Assembly: GCA_003952965.2 (NCBI GenBank)
Contig: CM025851.1
Coordinates: forward strand, 13,351,111 to 13,415,110
Length of the DNA: 64,000 nucleotides
DNA from: Morella rubra
Lineage: Eukaryota > Streptophyta > Magnoliopsida > Fagales > Myricaceae
Reading direction: 5' to 3'
This document shows, one piece after another, positions 33,880 through 44,938 of the stretch (position 1 is its first letter; each line of letters starts with the position of its first letter). Under the pieces are notes generated by a model. The model was not told the origin of the DNA and made no database searches. It saw only the letters and a program-made list of their open reading frames with translations. The position numbers were made by a program, and so were the translations under genes.

Positions 33880-36727
33880 AGAATTCACGGACTCTAATAA
33901 ACTTACGCACGGGTTTAAATCGGTACCATTTAAAACTATAGCTGATGTAGCCCAAGCCCACAAAATTGACTCTGACCAGTGATCAGGATGCAATGGCATG
34001 TTCGCACACACGTGTTGTTTCGTACTCCAGTGTTAGTGACCATAGATAGGTTGGCTTGACTTGACACGACTGCTCAAATGCATCATCCATTGCTGAGAAT
34101 TCGAAATAAATCTTTTTCTTTTTCCTATTGTTGTGCAAAAAAACGCAATTCTTTGAAGCCGGCTAGGTCATTTTTTTTAAAAAAAAAAAAATTAATTTGT
34201 GTTATTCATTTGAATTTTTGTTTGTTTCTGATCAGAAGGCGGGCACGGGTTAGTTTCAGTTTCTTTTTAATTTTGATTAATTTATTTTAGCTTTTAACGC
34301 TTTAGGTTTTTTTAATTTCTTTCATTTGTGTTTCGATTTTAATATCATGCAAGTCTTAGCTTTTTATTATTTTAATTAAGATGAATTTTATTGACTACTT
34401 TTTTAGTCTGATGTGAATTTAAATGGATTATGTGACTTAAAATATGTGTTGAAAGAAATACGTTGGTGATGTTCCTTTATATATTAGTTGTGACGTGATA
34501 TTCTGTTAAATTTTTAGTAGGAAGTTGATGAAGGATTTTTTTAATATTTTATAAAATTTAATATTGATTGTGATTGAATTAATTTTTTTAACGACTATTT
34601 AAAAAAAAGAATAATTCATTAACCGTTTAAAATTTGTGTTGGAACGAGGGCTTAAAAATTTAATTAAATATCACTGGCAGAGGATTTTTAATGAAAAATT
34701 GAAAAAGTTCCAAAGATGCCTATGAATTAACCGACACAAAACAAATATCTAATTAGGTCTTGGCCGTCCTTCCTAGACCACACGTGCTTCTATAAATATT
34801 GGCTAAAATTGCCACCATTATAGAAAAGTCTAAATTCCGGCTTGTTTGCTTGTTCTTGACCAAAAGAGAAAACAAGCACCTAATTTTGTCCTCTCTTTAC
34901 ATGCAATAATTAATATATATATATATATAGGAATACAAATAATTACATAATTATTTTTTTTCTACTGCACTAATATCTGTTAATCCAATTTGCCATGCAC
35001 CCATGCAGGAATAGTAGCAGAGAAAAAGATAAATGCAAAATGCCTAATTGAAATATAACGTGGAGAGAAAAGGAAAAAGAATAAAAGAGACAAAGATATA
35101 ACTCTCAAAAATCTGTCTATAATAAAAAAATTGTTATATTTTGTATTTTCTCTATAATATTATCTTTAACACGGTCACTTTCAATAAGTGGTTTATTGGT
35201 GAACAAATTAAAATTAATCTTTGAAAAAATAGTTTTAAAAATTTTTTTTTATGTAAATAAAATAAAAAAAATCCTTCATTCTTGGTCTTCAATTTCGTTC
35301 GTATTGATTGTTTTGACGAGTCCAAGAGATAAGGCTACGTCAAGCTCATCACAAGCAAAAACTTCAATTATATAGAAGGGCACGTGCGTGCCAAGCACAG
35401 TCGATGCCCACTTGGCAAGCAAGTGGCATCAGGTTGAGACAAGTGAGGACCGAGGAATTCAACGAACGAAGTACTTGGGAGTTGACAACAGAGAATAGAA
35501 AAGCATCCTCAATATTAATAAAGACTTCACATGTTTTGACTTAAAAAACCAAAAAAAAAACAAAGAACTTCACATGTTTTCAACAAAAAAATAATAAAGA
35601 ACTTCACGAGTACCCTAAATGGGCCGACAAGCAATTATGGATTTTAGTTCTGCGGTCATCGATGACGTGCCGCCGTTTCATTAACCAAGTCAGAATCGCA
35701 GGCTGATTTTTTGTTTTTTCTTTATTATTCTATTTATTGGAAAATTAGTTAAAATCACACATCCCCACTGATTCCACCCTGGCCCAGCCCTTAAATGCAG
35801 GGATCGGCAACCTGGAGGCTAAAGAGTAATTTGAAGTGCTAAGACGTGTCTTATATTAAAAAATTGGGAGAAAAGACGTCGAACTACAAAAATTCAGAGA
35901 AACGAAACTACAAAGATAGTAGAGTAGGCTGTAGTAGTAGAAGTAGAGCGGCAAGACGAAGGCAAGAGATGGCGACACTTTTAGAGGTCTGAAACTTTGC
36001 AAGTAAATCCAAGATCGAGAGGAGGAGCGGAATGCTTCCTGGAGAAAGAAAGGAATTGCCTAGGATGCTCACCACTATAAATACATTTTACATCCTTTTT
36101 AGAGTAAGGATGTTATCTTCTAATTTTGTAAAAAATAATAAATAAATCATTCATTTACGCTCAAATATCGTTTATAAAAATCACTTAGAACCGTGTTTGG
36201 AGTTCAAATTTCAATAAAATTAATTTTGTGCTTTTACAGAATATTATCCATTTAGGTCAGTCTTTTTTTTTTTATCAGGTCGAAATAGTCATTCGAAAGT
36301 ACATGTTCGCCATTCAAATGGGGCTTTTTTTCCCTTGCAACAGTGTAAATCACTTTTTTTGTCTTATTCAGCTTGCCCTGGTCCCAGTACACTGCATATG
36401 CGATTACGAAGGCCTGTCTTGGACTTCCAAGCCTTGGAATCAAAACATCAATCGCAATATATCTATTATATTTCTTGTTTCTTGTCTTTTTCAAAATGTA
36501 GATTAAAATATCGAAATTGCCGTGCATGCGACATTATGGACGCCTCTCTTCAGTTGGACCATTCAAACAGTTTTGGCCAGCGGAATATCTCCATAAATAG
36601 GCAGCGAAGGCCTCGGACTATTCTGAGTCAATTACGATCTCATTCGAAAAAGAAAGGAAGGGAGCATTAGAGAAACGTTTCAAAAGAGTACTACTTGAAG
36701 AACAGAGATGGTGAGAGCTCCTTGCTG
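33880..36727 (+). repeat. Copy C upstream block, including first promoter unit and MYB stub
   Basis: Mirror of copy B (16,155-19,255) and relative of copy A. It is AT-rich distal promoter DNA with no gene. The 70-codon frame at 34,078-34,290 is only a repeat-borne ORF. At 36,290-36,727 is a first proximal promoter unit (TATA position CATAAATA at about 36,592, G-box position CATGCG). It ends in ATGGTGAGAGCTCCTTGCTG, the first seven codons of the MYB gene, followed at once by non-MYB sequence. Confidence 0.85.
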
Positions 36728-36731
36728 TTTT
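36708..36731 (+). pseudogene. MYB start-codon stub (C1)
   Basis: The frame encodes MVRAPCC and then leaves MYB sequence. A second proximal promoter starts about 20 bp later. It is the remnant of a tandem gene copy whose body was deleted. The frame stays open to 36,986 across the next promoter, but that part has no coding character. Confidence 0.8.
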
Positions 36732-36914
36732 GGACTGATCAGCATGGCCACTTGCCCTGGCTCTTTTCCCACACTTGCATATGCGATTACGAAGGCCTGT
36801 CTTGGACTTCCAAGCCTTGGAATCAAAAAATCAATCGCAATATATCTATTATATTTCTTGTTTCTTGTCTTTTTCAAAATGGAGATTAAAATATCCTTCC
36901 TGGAAATTGCAGTG

Positions 36915-36920
36915 CACGTG
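36915..36920 (+). promoter_or_regulatory. G-box CACGTG in the intact MYB promoter
   Basis: CACGTG lies 62 bp upstream of the TATA box. The homologous position in every other legible copy differs: CATGTG in B1 and D, CATGCG in B2 and C1. G-boxes bind bZIP and bHLH factors in plants. Function here is inferred. Confidence 0.5.
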
Positions 36921-36981
36921 ACACTACGGACGCCTTTCTTCTGTTGGACCATTCAAACACTTTCGGCCTGCGGAATATCTC

Positions 36982-36989
36982 TATAAATA
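36982..36989 (+). promoter_or_regulatory. TATA box of the intact MYB gene
   Basis: TATAAATA, 110 bp upstream of the ATG, predicting a start of transcription near 37,015 and a 5' leader of about 85 nt with no upstream ATG. Copies B1, B2 and C1 have CATAAATA here. Copy D has lost the site. Confidence 0.75.
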
Positions 36990-37098
36990 GGCAGCTAAGG
37001 CCTCGGACTATTCTGAGCTCAATTACGATCTCATTCGAAAAAGAAAGGAAGGGAGCATTAGAGAAACGTTTCAAAAGAGTACTACTTGAAGAACAAAG

Positions 37099-38745
37099 AT
37101 GGTGAGAGCTCCTTGCTGTGAAAAGATGGGGCTAAAGAAGGGACCGTGGACTCCCGAAGAAGATCAGATTCTAACCTCTTACATTGAAAAATATGGCCAC
37201 GGAAATTGGCGTGCGCTTCCAAAGCAAGCGGGTAAACTACACAATCCTACTTTTGTTTCTCTGTCGTCTAGACCATGTAGATACCCGTTTATATATGGAA
37301 CCAAATGGATATAAGCTTAAAATGGATATAAGCTTAAAGGATGAGATAAAAAGTTTAAGTGGTTTGTAAAGATGGGTTTGCAGATTTTCACTGTTTTAAA
37401 CATGGTTTTCAAGTTTTATATCTAGGATGGATCATATGCTTTCCTCTGATAGTGCATGCTCTTATCTTCCTGCCCTTTCCTCTCTCTTTTGTTTAGGTCT
37501 ACTAAGATGTGGGAAGAGTTGCAGACTCCGCTGGATAAACTACTTACGGCCGGATATCAAGAGAGGAAACTTCAGCAGAGAAGAGGAGGAAACTATCATT
37601 CAGTCGCATGAAATGCTAGGAAATAGGTAGGCATCAATGGAGTTATACCAACTTTAAGAAATCCATTTCTTTCTGGTTATTTCCTGTATTACTTGATTCT
37701 GCTTACTGAAGCATAAACAACCAACTTTATGAGGAATTACTCACTATGTTGCCCTTGACAATATCTTATTGCACTTCTTTTTGTCGCTAAATCTTCCTGG
37801 AGATCCTATAATTTAAACAGTTGTTAAGTGATCCTTTAAATCCTTTTGAGGGTACTAAGAGCCATTCCTTTGAATGTACTAGTTTTCTTTAGTACTGGTG
37901 GTGGATGAAAGAAAAAGGAATATGTCCTCTCTCTTTGATCTCTCAAGCCTCACCTTGTGCCTTGTGGTATTAGAAAGCCAACGGGGTCAGAAAGATTCTC
38001 TAAGTTGACCTGGCTAAAACAATATTTTTGCAGCACATGCAACTACGAAAGACGTCTATAATATATATGTATATGGACTTTTCTTCTGTTGCTAGCCGCT
38101 ACTCCTAGCACAAACAAATGGGAAAAGATTGGGTTATAACATCATTAACACTTATTTCTTTCCTTGATTTTCAGGTGGTCAGCAATTGCAGCAAGATTAC
38201 CAGGACGAACTGACAATGAAATAAAAAATGTGTGGCACACCCACTTGAAGAAAAGACTGAAACAAAGCCAGCCAAACCCGGAAGCCATCCTACAACCTAC
38301 AAACCAAAATTCCAATGTCGCCCCAACGCAATCACAATCCTCCAACTCGAATCTTCCTTCACATCAAGGCTTTGAGATCAGTCCAGCATACACCTCGATG
38401 TCGCCACAACCATCTTCCAGCACTGATTTTTCTTCTGTCACAGAGGCCTCAGTTGCAACCATGCAACCGAACAATTGCATGAACCACAGTAAGGTTCATG
38501 AAGACATGGAAGACTTGTCTGAAAATTTTCCTGAGATTGATAGCAGTCTGTGGACAGAACCTCCTTTGGCCGAGGGTACCAGCGTGCCATTTGATTTCTG
38601 CGCAATCACTGATGAATCACACGCTCAATATCCATTCAATTCAGCTGAAATAGTGGAGCCCGGCTGTCATTATGGTTCAATCATTGACGAAGGCATGGAA
38701 TTTTGGTATAACCTCTTCATTTCACCAGAGTTATCAGAATTTTGA
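37099..38745 (+). CDS. R2R3-MYB transcription factor, subgroup 2 (MYB13/MYB14/MYB15-like)
   Basis: Three exons: 37,099-37,231, 37,497-37,626 and 38,175-38,745, joined at GT-AG introns, give 277 residues. R2 spans about residues 12-63 (GPW, GNW and RLRW tryptophans). R3 spans about 66-115, with Phe in place of its first Trp (GNFSREE), then GNRW and [11 protein letters not shown]. Both intron positions are the standard R2R3 ones. The C-terminus ends [18 protein letters not shown], the acidic/aromatic tail typical of subgroup 2. Members act in the nucleus. In other plants they regulate stress, phenylpropanoid or stilbene genes, which is only an inference here. One odd residue is QSHEML where KLHEML is usual. 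The N-terminus [10 protein letters not shown] is the family's normal start. This is the only unbroken copy among at least six in the window. Confidence 0.95.
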
Positions 38746-39165
38746 GCGCTTTGTTTTCTATGTGGCGGCTGTTCTTGGACCTTTGACAAAGCGAAAGGAC
38801 TTCAGTTTCAAGGGTGGGGATGGATTACTCTCCAAGTCCAAAAGCTTAGTTACACTAATCACTGAATCAGCCATTGACGAACTAAAAGCAGATCTTGGCA
38901 ATGAGCTGGTTAAAGCATACGAAGAAGTACCTTAGCCGTTGATTTGAAGGGACGCAAATAGAAGAAGACAGCAATATTGAATTAGAATTAGCTTTGTAAA
39001 ATGATAGGACTTCGAAAGAGTAGAAAATGGTGTTCCTTCATTCTTAACACCAAATCTTCCCCGATCAACGAAGTTTCTTCAGCTTAGCCTTGTAATATAT
39101 GACGATGACTGCAATTATATCCTTAAATTGATCTAAAGGGCCCCTACTTTCCAATAAAATGAGAT
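38746..39165 (+). promoter_or_regulatory. MYB 3' untranslated region with AATAAA signal
   Basis: The only well-placed poly-A signal is AATAAA at 39,153-39,158, followed by GAGATTTTTTTTTTT. A frame running through the stop region to 38,935 has no support as coding. Confidence 0.5.
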
Positions 39166-40420
39166 TTTTTTTTTTTGCTTCTATGAAATTAATGTTGATT
39201 GGTCTTGAAAAAGATGGATTAGTTTTGATTTTCTGATACGTGAGTTCTTCAAATATTGATGGATTTTCTTGACCAACTAAATCGATGGAACTAATAAAGA
39301 TCAGCAGGTGGCTATAGAAGAAAAAGAATTAAAACATCATGATGACAAGTTTAAGAGTGATCCTGTCAACTTTCAAAGGTGTGGACTGTGGCGTCATCTG
39401 GAAATGTAGTTCATAAGCCCACACTATTAGAATGAAGAGGGGAAAGAAATAGTAACGAGAGATAAGAGATTTAAGTAATTCAGTGAGCTGTAAAAACCTT
39501 CTATAACTGTATTTTATATTATAAGTCCATACAAATTACAAATTGAAGATTTCTATTTATAAGACAACACGAAGGAAAATATTTTTGATATCATTGTAAT
39601 TATAATATCATATCAAATCTTAAAGATTTGATTATGATATTATCTCTAACACACGCAAGTGAAAGAGACAGACATGACAAAACGGTCTTTTAGGACAACA
39701 TTGACGGTACTAACATCAGAACATTTATGCTGATAAAAAAGGACTACTACAAAGAGTGAGGGGACAAAGGCAGCCACGAAATTTTCAAAAGAAAAGTATT
39801 TTATTAGCAGCAGGTTCTGACTTGCCAACCTCTGCTGACCCAGTAATTACAGCACAACTACTCTTAACATCGTCGACATAGAAAAATTGTACGTAGACGA
39901 ACGATTCAGTTAATTGAATTTATATTTAATTTGCACGCCAAGTTTTTTTTTTTTTTTTTTAAGAAAATTTGTGAACTCTATTACTCCACATAAAAATATG
40001 GCCATGCAGACTACACGAGTACGAATTTGATTGTCATTAATCTACCTTCTAACTTTTCAAAAGATAATGAAACTTGTGTGTCAATGGCCTGTAGCTAAAC
40101 TAAAGAAACCGAAATCAAGACCACTTGATGGGGAATCAAATTGTTGTGGTTGCAGGGTGGACACGAAGAGGCAGAAGCAATTTTTCCAAGGTACTTGCTG
40201 TCAAGTAGGGCCTGTGAAAAACAGGTCGACCAAACGCTTTGAAGATATAAATATTATTGTCCTCTGATCTATCCTGTTTCAATTTTCTTTGATGACTTAA
40301 CTTAAGGAAGATGGAAGATGAAAAGCAGACTTCTTCAGTCAACCAAGAAAAGACAAAGAAAAGACGATTAAAAAGTGGGAAGCTCTTTTGATATGGTCCT
40401 CCAATCTTTCAAGTCGTTGG
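39166..40420. other. Intergenic DNA, no gene recognised
   Basis: AT-rich sequence. 39,500-39,630 resembles the insertion at 2,330-3,170, suggesting a dispersed repeat or LTR scrap. A short frame at 40,031-40,267 has no recognised domain. Confidence 0.5.
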
Positions 40421-41130
40421 GGAGACTCTCCTCAGTCATTGCTCATTCTTCGCCCTGCTTCGCAGTTCTTTAATCGGTGTTTGCTTTTCTGGATTTCCGA
40501 TTCCAACTTGAACGTTTCTTTACAAGACAGTAATTACACATGCAAGTTTACTCGTTCTTTAGATTGATAATGACAAGTCACGTCACTACCAAAGACAAAA
40601 GAAAAGTTAAAGCCATCGATCCTGCACCAGGTAAAACATATCCTGGGGTTAAAGTCATCCTGGGGTTAAAGTCTCCGAAATCCATTCCCCCCCTGCGCCG
40701 GGGGACACCATTTTCTTGTGTTTACGTACCTGAGATTAGTTCAACATTTCATGCCTTTCAAAGGCCATTACAATTGGAGACTCTCCTCAGTCATTGCTCA
40801 TTCTTCGCCCTGCTTCGCAGTTCTTTAATCGGTGTTTGCTTTTCTGGATTTCCGATTCCAACTTGAACGTTTCTTTACAAGACAGTAATTACACATGCAA
40901 GTTTACTCGTTCTTTAGATTGATAATGACAAGTCACGTCACTACCAAAGACAAAAGAAAAGTTAAAGCCATCGATCCTGCACCAGGTAAAACATATCCTG
41001 GGGTTAAAGTCATCCTGGGGTTAAAGTCTCCGAAATCCATTCCCCCCCTGCGCCGGGGGACACCATTTTCTTGTGTTTACGTACCTGAGATTAGTTCAAC
41101 ATTTCATGCCTTTCAAAGGCCATTACAATT
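40421..41130 (+). repeat. 355-bp tandem duplication (two units)
   Basis: Unit 1 is 40,421-40,775 and unit 2 is 40,776-41,130. They appear identical by eye, and both carry the same 79-codon frame start MQVYSFFRLIMTSHVTTKDK. Within each unit TCCTGGGGTTAAAGT is itself repeated. An inverted, older copy of part of the unit is at 15,786-16,013. The frame has no recognised domain and is broken in that copy, so it is probably not a gene. Confidence 0.9.
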
Positions 41131-41225
41131 GTCTCTTCTTCTTTTTTGACCTGAATCCTGCTGTGTTTAGAAGTCTAAATTTGCACTTTGGTTTCTTCTA
41201 GAATTGCTGCTGCTTTGAAACAACA

Positions 41226-41253
41226 CCCCCCCCCCCCCCCCCCCCCCCCCCCC
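41226..41253. repeat. 28-base C homopolymer
   Basis: An uninterrupted run of C, followed after a short spacer by an A-run. Confidence 0.95.
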
Positions 41254-42659
41254 AACACCAAACAAAAAAAAAAAGGAAAAAAGTTTCGATAATTTGGACA
41301 TAATTTCTAACAAGGTCCCTGTGGTTTTATGTTTCCCCATAAAGTTCAATTTTCTTTTCAGTTTTATAAATAAGAACAATTGGTCCATGTGGTTTACCAA
41401 ATTATTGAATCACTCCTCGTGGTTAAAAAATCATCAATTTACTCCCTATAGTTACCCCATTGTGCTAAATAGGTCCTTTTGTTCTCCTTTCGTTTCAGAA
41501 GATAACATAATTGGTGTCAGATAGGGGTGTAGGTCTGGTTCAGCTACCGGCGAAGATCCGGCTCCGGTTCTTGGAAGTTGAGGTCTGTAACTTTCAAAAA
41601 CCGAAACTAGAGGTGGTTTTGGAGTTTTTCTGGAGGCGGAACCGGAAGCGTAAGTTTCTGCTGATTCAACGGAAAATCGATTTTTGTTTGTTTGTTTTTT
41701 TTTTAAAAAAAACTTAATATTAAAACGACGTCGTTCTATTTTAAATAGAACTACGTCATTTAGTTGTTTATATATATATTATCAAACCAACATTGCCACC
41801 ACTACAAGAAAAAAGACTTTGTGTGTCAAAAAAATTTGTCACCCAAAGTGCTAATTTCGTCAGCTAATGTTTTGGGTGACAAAACCGAGTTGTCACCGGT
41901 TTGTCACCAAAAGCCGTCAGCCAATGTTTTAGGTGACGATTTTGGTGTTCTGTCACTCAAAACCGTTTGACGGTTTACCATACCGTCCGAACGGTTTTGT
42001 GCATATTGACGAAATTGAAAATCGTCATGCCCAGTACACTCCATCCGTTCGCATGAGCTATGCGAACGTACTCTCCATACGTTCGGAACAGCTCATGCGA
42101 ACGGTTGGTCGAATGTGACGAAATGAATTTTGTCATGTACAAGCCATCCGTACGATTATAAAACATCGTCTGCACGTCAATGTTTATCGTCCGGACGCAT
42201 GCACAAGACGTCCGCACCGTTGTTTCATTTATGACGAAATACTTATTTGTCATCTTAAAAAACTGTTCGAACCATTACGTATTCAGTTCAGACGCTTGTT
42301 CCGTTGGAGACGTTCGAATGTATTCTATAACGTTCGAACTGTTCTTACTAAAAGACTGTGTGCACGCGAGAATAAACGTGCGAACGAACCTATTTATTGG
42401 AAGTGTGAGGACAGATATTTATGCGTGCGCACATTGCCAATGCACAAGAACCGTTCAAACGACCTTTTTACCATTCAAACCATTTTTCTACGTTTTTTAA
42501 TTAATTTAATTAAAATTTTTTAAAATAATATACAAATAATATAAATAGAAAGATATTTAATGCTCATAATATAATAAAATATCTACAAAAATGCAATCGT
42601 TATTAAAAGTAAATAAAATACATAATCAATAAGTACTGATAAAGTAGTAAAAATATATA

Positions 42660-44832
42660 AATCTACCAAATTTTCGTTTGGGTGTAGAACGAGATTGCAG
42701 CTGTCTGATTTGCTTCATCAGCTGCTCACGTATCTGCTCCGCCATTAGTTGCATTCTCCGTTCTTGATGTTTCACTACGTTCCTTTGTTACTCCTGCATC
42801 ATCTTCTAATGCTCTTCGTTTTTTTTTTCCGTTCCTGCTCCGCCATCATCTGCATCAGCTCTTCCTCTTTCTTCCGTTGCTGCTCCTCCATTGTCTGTAG
42901 ATGCTCTCACATCGTCTGCGCTCCATATCTGATCACTTGACCAGAAGCGCTTCATATTCTAATTGTCTAGCCCTCATCTCCTCAATATGTAATCTGGCCT
43001 CCTCCAATCTCCGGGACAAATCAACGGACGATACTGGTAAAGATGATCCAATAGACCGCACTGAACGGCCTAAACCACGCACGTAGCCCGCTTTCTCCCC
43101 AACACCTTAGCGAAGATCTCCACTTCGGTGTATGACTTTCCCTCTGACTCGTGTTGCAACTGTAACGCCTCCATTTTTTCCTACAAAATTAGAAAAGAAG
43201 ATAAAATTAGCACGTATTAAACATAAATGCATACGAATTCATCATTAAATCTAAAGTTACAACTTAAAAAAAAATTTCATGCATCTTCTGATGTCCACAT
43301 GCCATCCTTATTAGTTTGCGTCTTTTTATACAGCACGTAGGCCTAATCTCATCAGATTCTAAATTTTTCTGTACAATAAAAGAAATATAGAACGTGCATA
43401 TTAAAATACCTAAGTTACTTATTTAAGTAATAAATAATAAAAATGTAAATTTATTACTTACTAACAACGCTCTCGCGTTGGAAGACCTCGCTCCCGATGT
43501 GTGTACAATCTTCAGCTTAGCTCTATTCTCCTTGTTGATTGCACTCCTCCTCTGCATTGTACATTTACAGTTGTTACCACAATTAATAATAAATAAAATA
43601 AACATTCAGGACGGAATAAAAATGTTTAACCTGAAATTTCTCGCTCGCAATAAATCACAGACACGAGTCCATTCTTCCTTGTTCATATCGGGATACAGGT
43701 GCTCTAACGCCTCTTCTTTGGAATTGAACACGAGTAATGCTGGAACATTCTATTTTTGTGCGTTCTGTACGTTGTGTTCATCGTAGACGTTACAGTGATG
43801 CGATCCTCGGCTCGGTCGTAATCTAGTTGGAAGTCATCCTTAACATATATAACAGTTAGTACGTATAAAAGTTTCTTATACTTACCAACACTCGGTTCAT
43901 TACGATTTAACCTTCGGGGTCAAATGGGACATGTTGTATATCGAGAGCATTGAGGAACATTTAATTATTCATCTTGTAAACCCGTCTCCTACTAACATTA
44001 AATCTTGTTACATATTAAGCGCCACTCCGCAAAAGGAATGTGTGTACAATCTTATCTAATTGCAGATTGTACATTTACAGTTGTTAACAATTAATAATAA
44101 ATAAAATAAACGTTAATAAAAATTTAATGAAATTCCTCGCTCGGACACGAGTCCATTCTTCCTTGTTCATAGATACGGGTGCTCTAACGCCTCTTCTTTG
44201 GAATTGAACAAGTAATGCTGGAACATTCTATTTTTGTGCGCTGTACGTTGTGTTCATCGTAGACGTCACAGTGATGCGATAATCTAGTTGGAAGTCATCC
44301 TTAACATATATAACAGTTAGTACGTATAAAAGATCATAATTAAAATTTAATAAATTATACTTACCAACACTCGGTTCATCGTACGATTTAACCTCATCGG
44401 GGACCTCTTCCACTTACTTTCAAATGGGACATGTTGTCGAACGAGCGCACCAATACGAGAGCATTGAGGACGTGTCATCAGTAGTCCATCAGGGATATGG
44501 ACAGTCAGCTTTCCTCCGGTAAGCCTTGAGTAAGGCAATCCCGCACGTACTACCTCGAACGTGTCTGATTCCGGACGTCGCTACAAATGAAGAACAATAA
44601 ATTTAAAAGTTAAACATAGAAATTTAAAATTCATAATATTTATCAAGATTGACGGTAAGATACTACACGCACAACTACTTTGGGTGCCTACTGGACTGGC
44701 TGTGGCAGGGACGGTAATTCGTTTTTATCCCTAAGTAAAGGACCCGACACTGCTAACATACCGGGACTACTCTCTGCTCGAATTGATGAATCGCACCAAA
44801 GAATTTTCCCTCCTGCTGGCATGACGTAATCC
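42660..44832 (-). pseudogene. CACTA second gene: Ptta/En/Spm (TnpA-like) protein
   Basis: Reading minus: MPAGGKILWCDSSIRAESSP (44,823 on), then SRLTGGKLTVHIPDGLL and IGALVRQHVPFESKW (44,540-44,400), then VPDEVKSYDEPSVGKYN. After these come NSKEEALEHLYPDMNKEEW...VCDLLRARNF (about 43,730-43,630), NKENRAKLKIVHTSGARSSN (about 43,545-43,485) and a Gln/Glu/Met-rich coiled coil (42,900-42,680). This is the order of the plant Ptta/En/Spm transposase-like family (Pfam Transposase_24). A tandem duplication (43,630-43,850 and 44,130-44,330) and several frame breaks ruin it. In En/Spm the matching protein binds subterminal motifs. Confidence 0.75.
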
Positions 44833-44938
44833 TGTGACAAATAAATCAATATTAGAAAAAAAAAAAAAGCAATGAATTATGTTACTCAAAATGAATATAA
44901 AATAGAAACGTGAAGTAAATTAAAACGATAAAGTTACT

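Noticed and set aside
36708..36986. 92-codon protein starting MVRAPCC
   Set aside because: Only the first seven codons are MYB; the rest is the next promoter unit read in frame.
38672..38935. 87-codon frame overlapping the MYB stop
   Set aside because: It overlaps the MYB end in another frame and continues into the 3' untranslated region with no recognised domain.
42749..43086. Plus-strand frames in the CACTA left part
   Set aside because: They are the reverse strand of the coiled-coil end of the TnpA-like gene.
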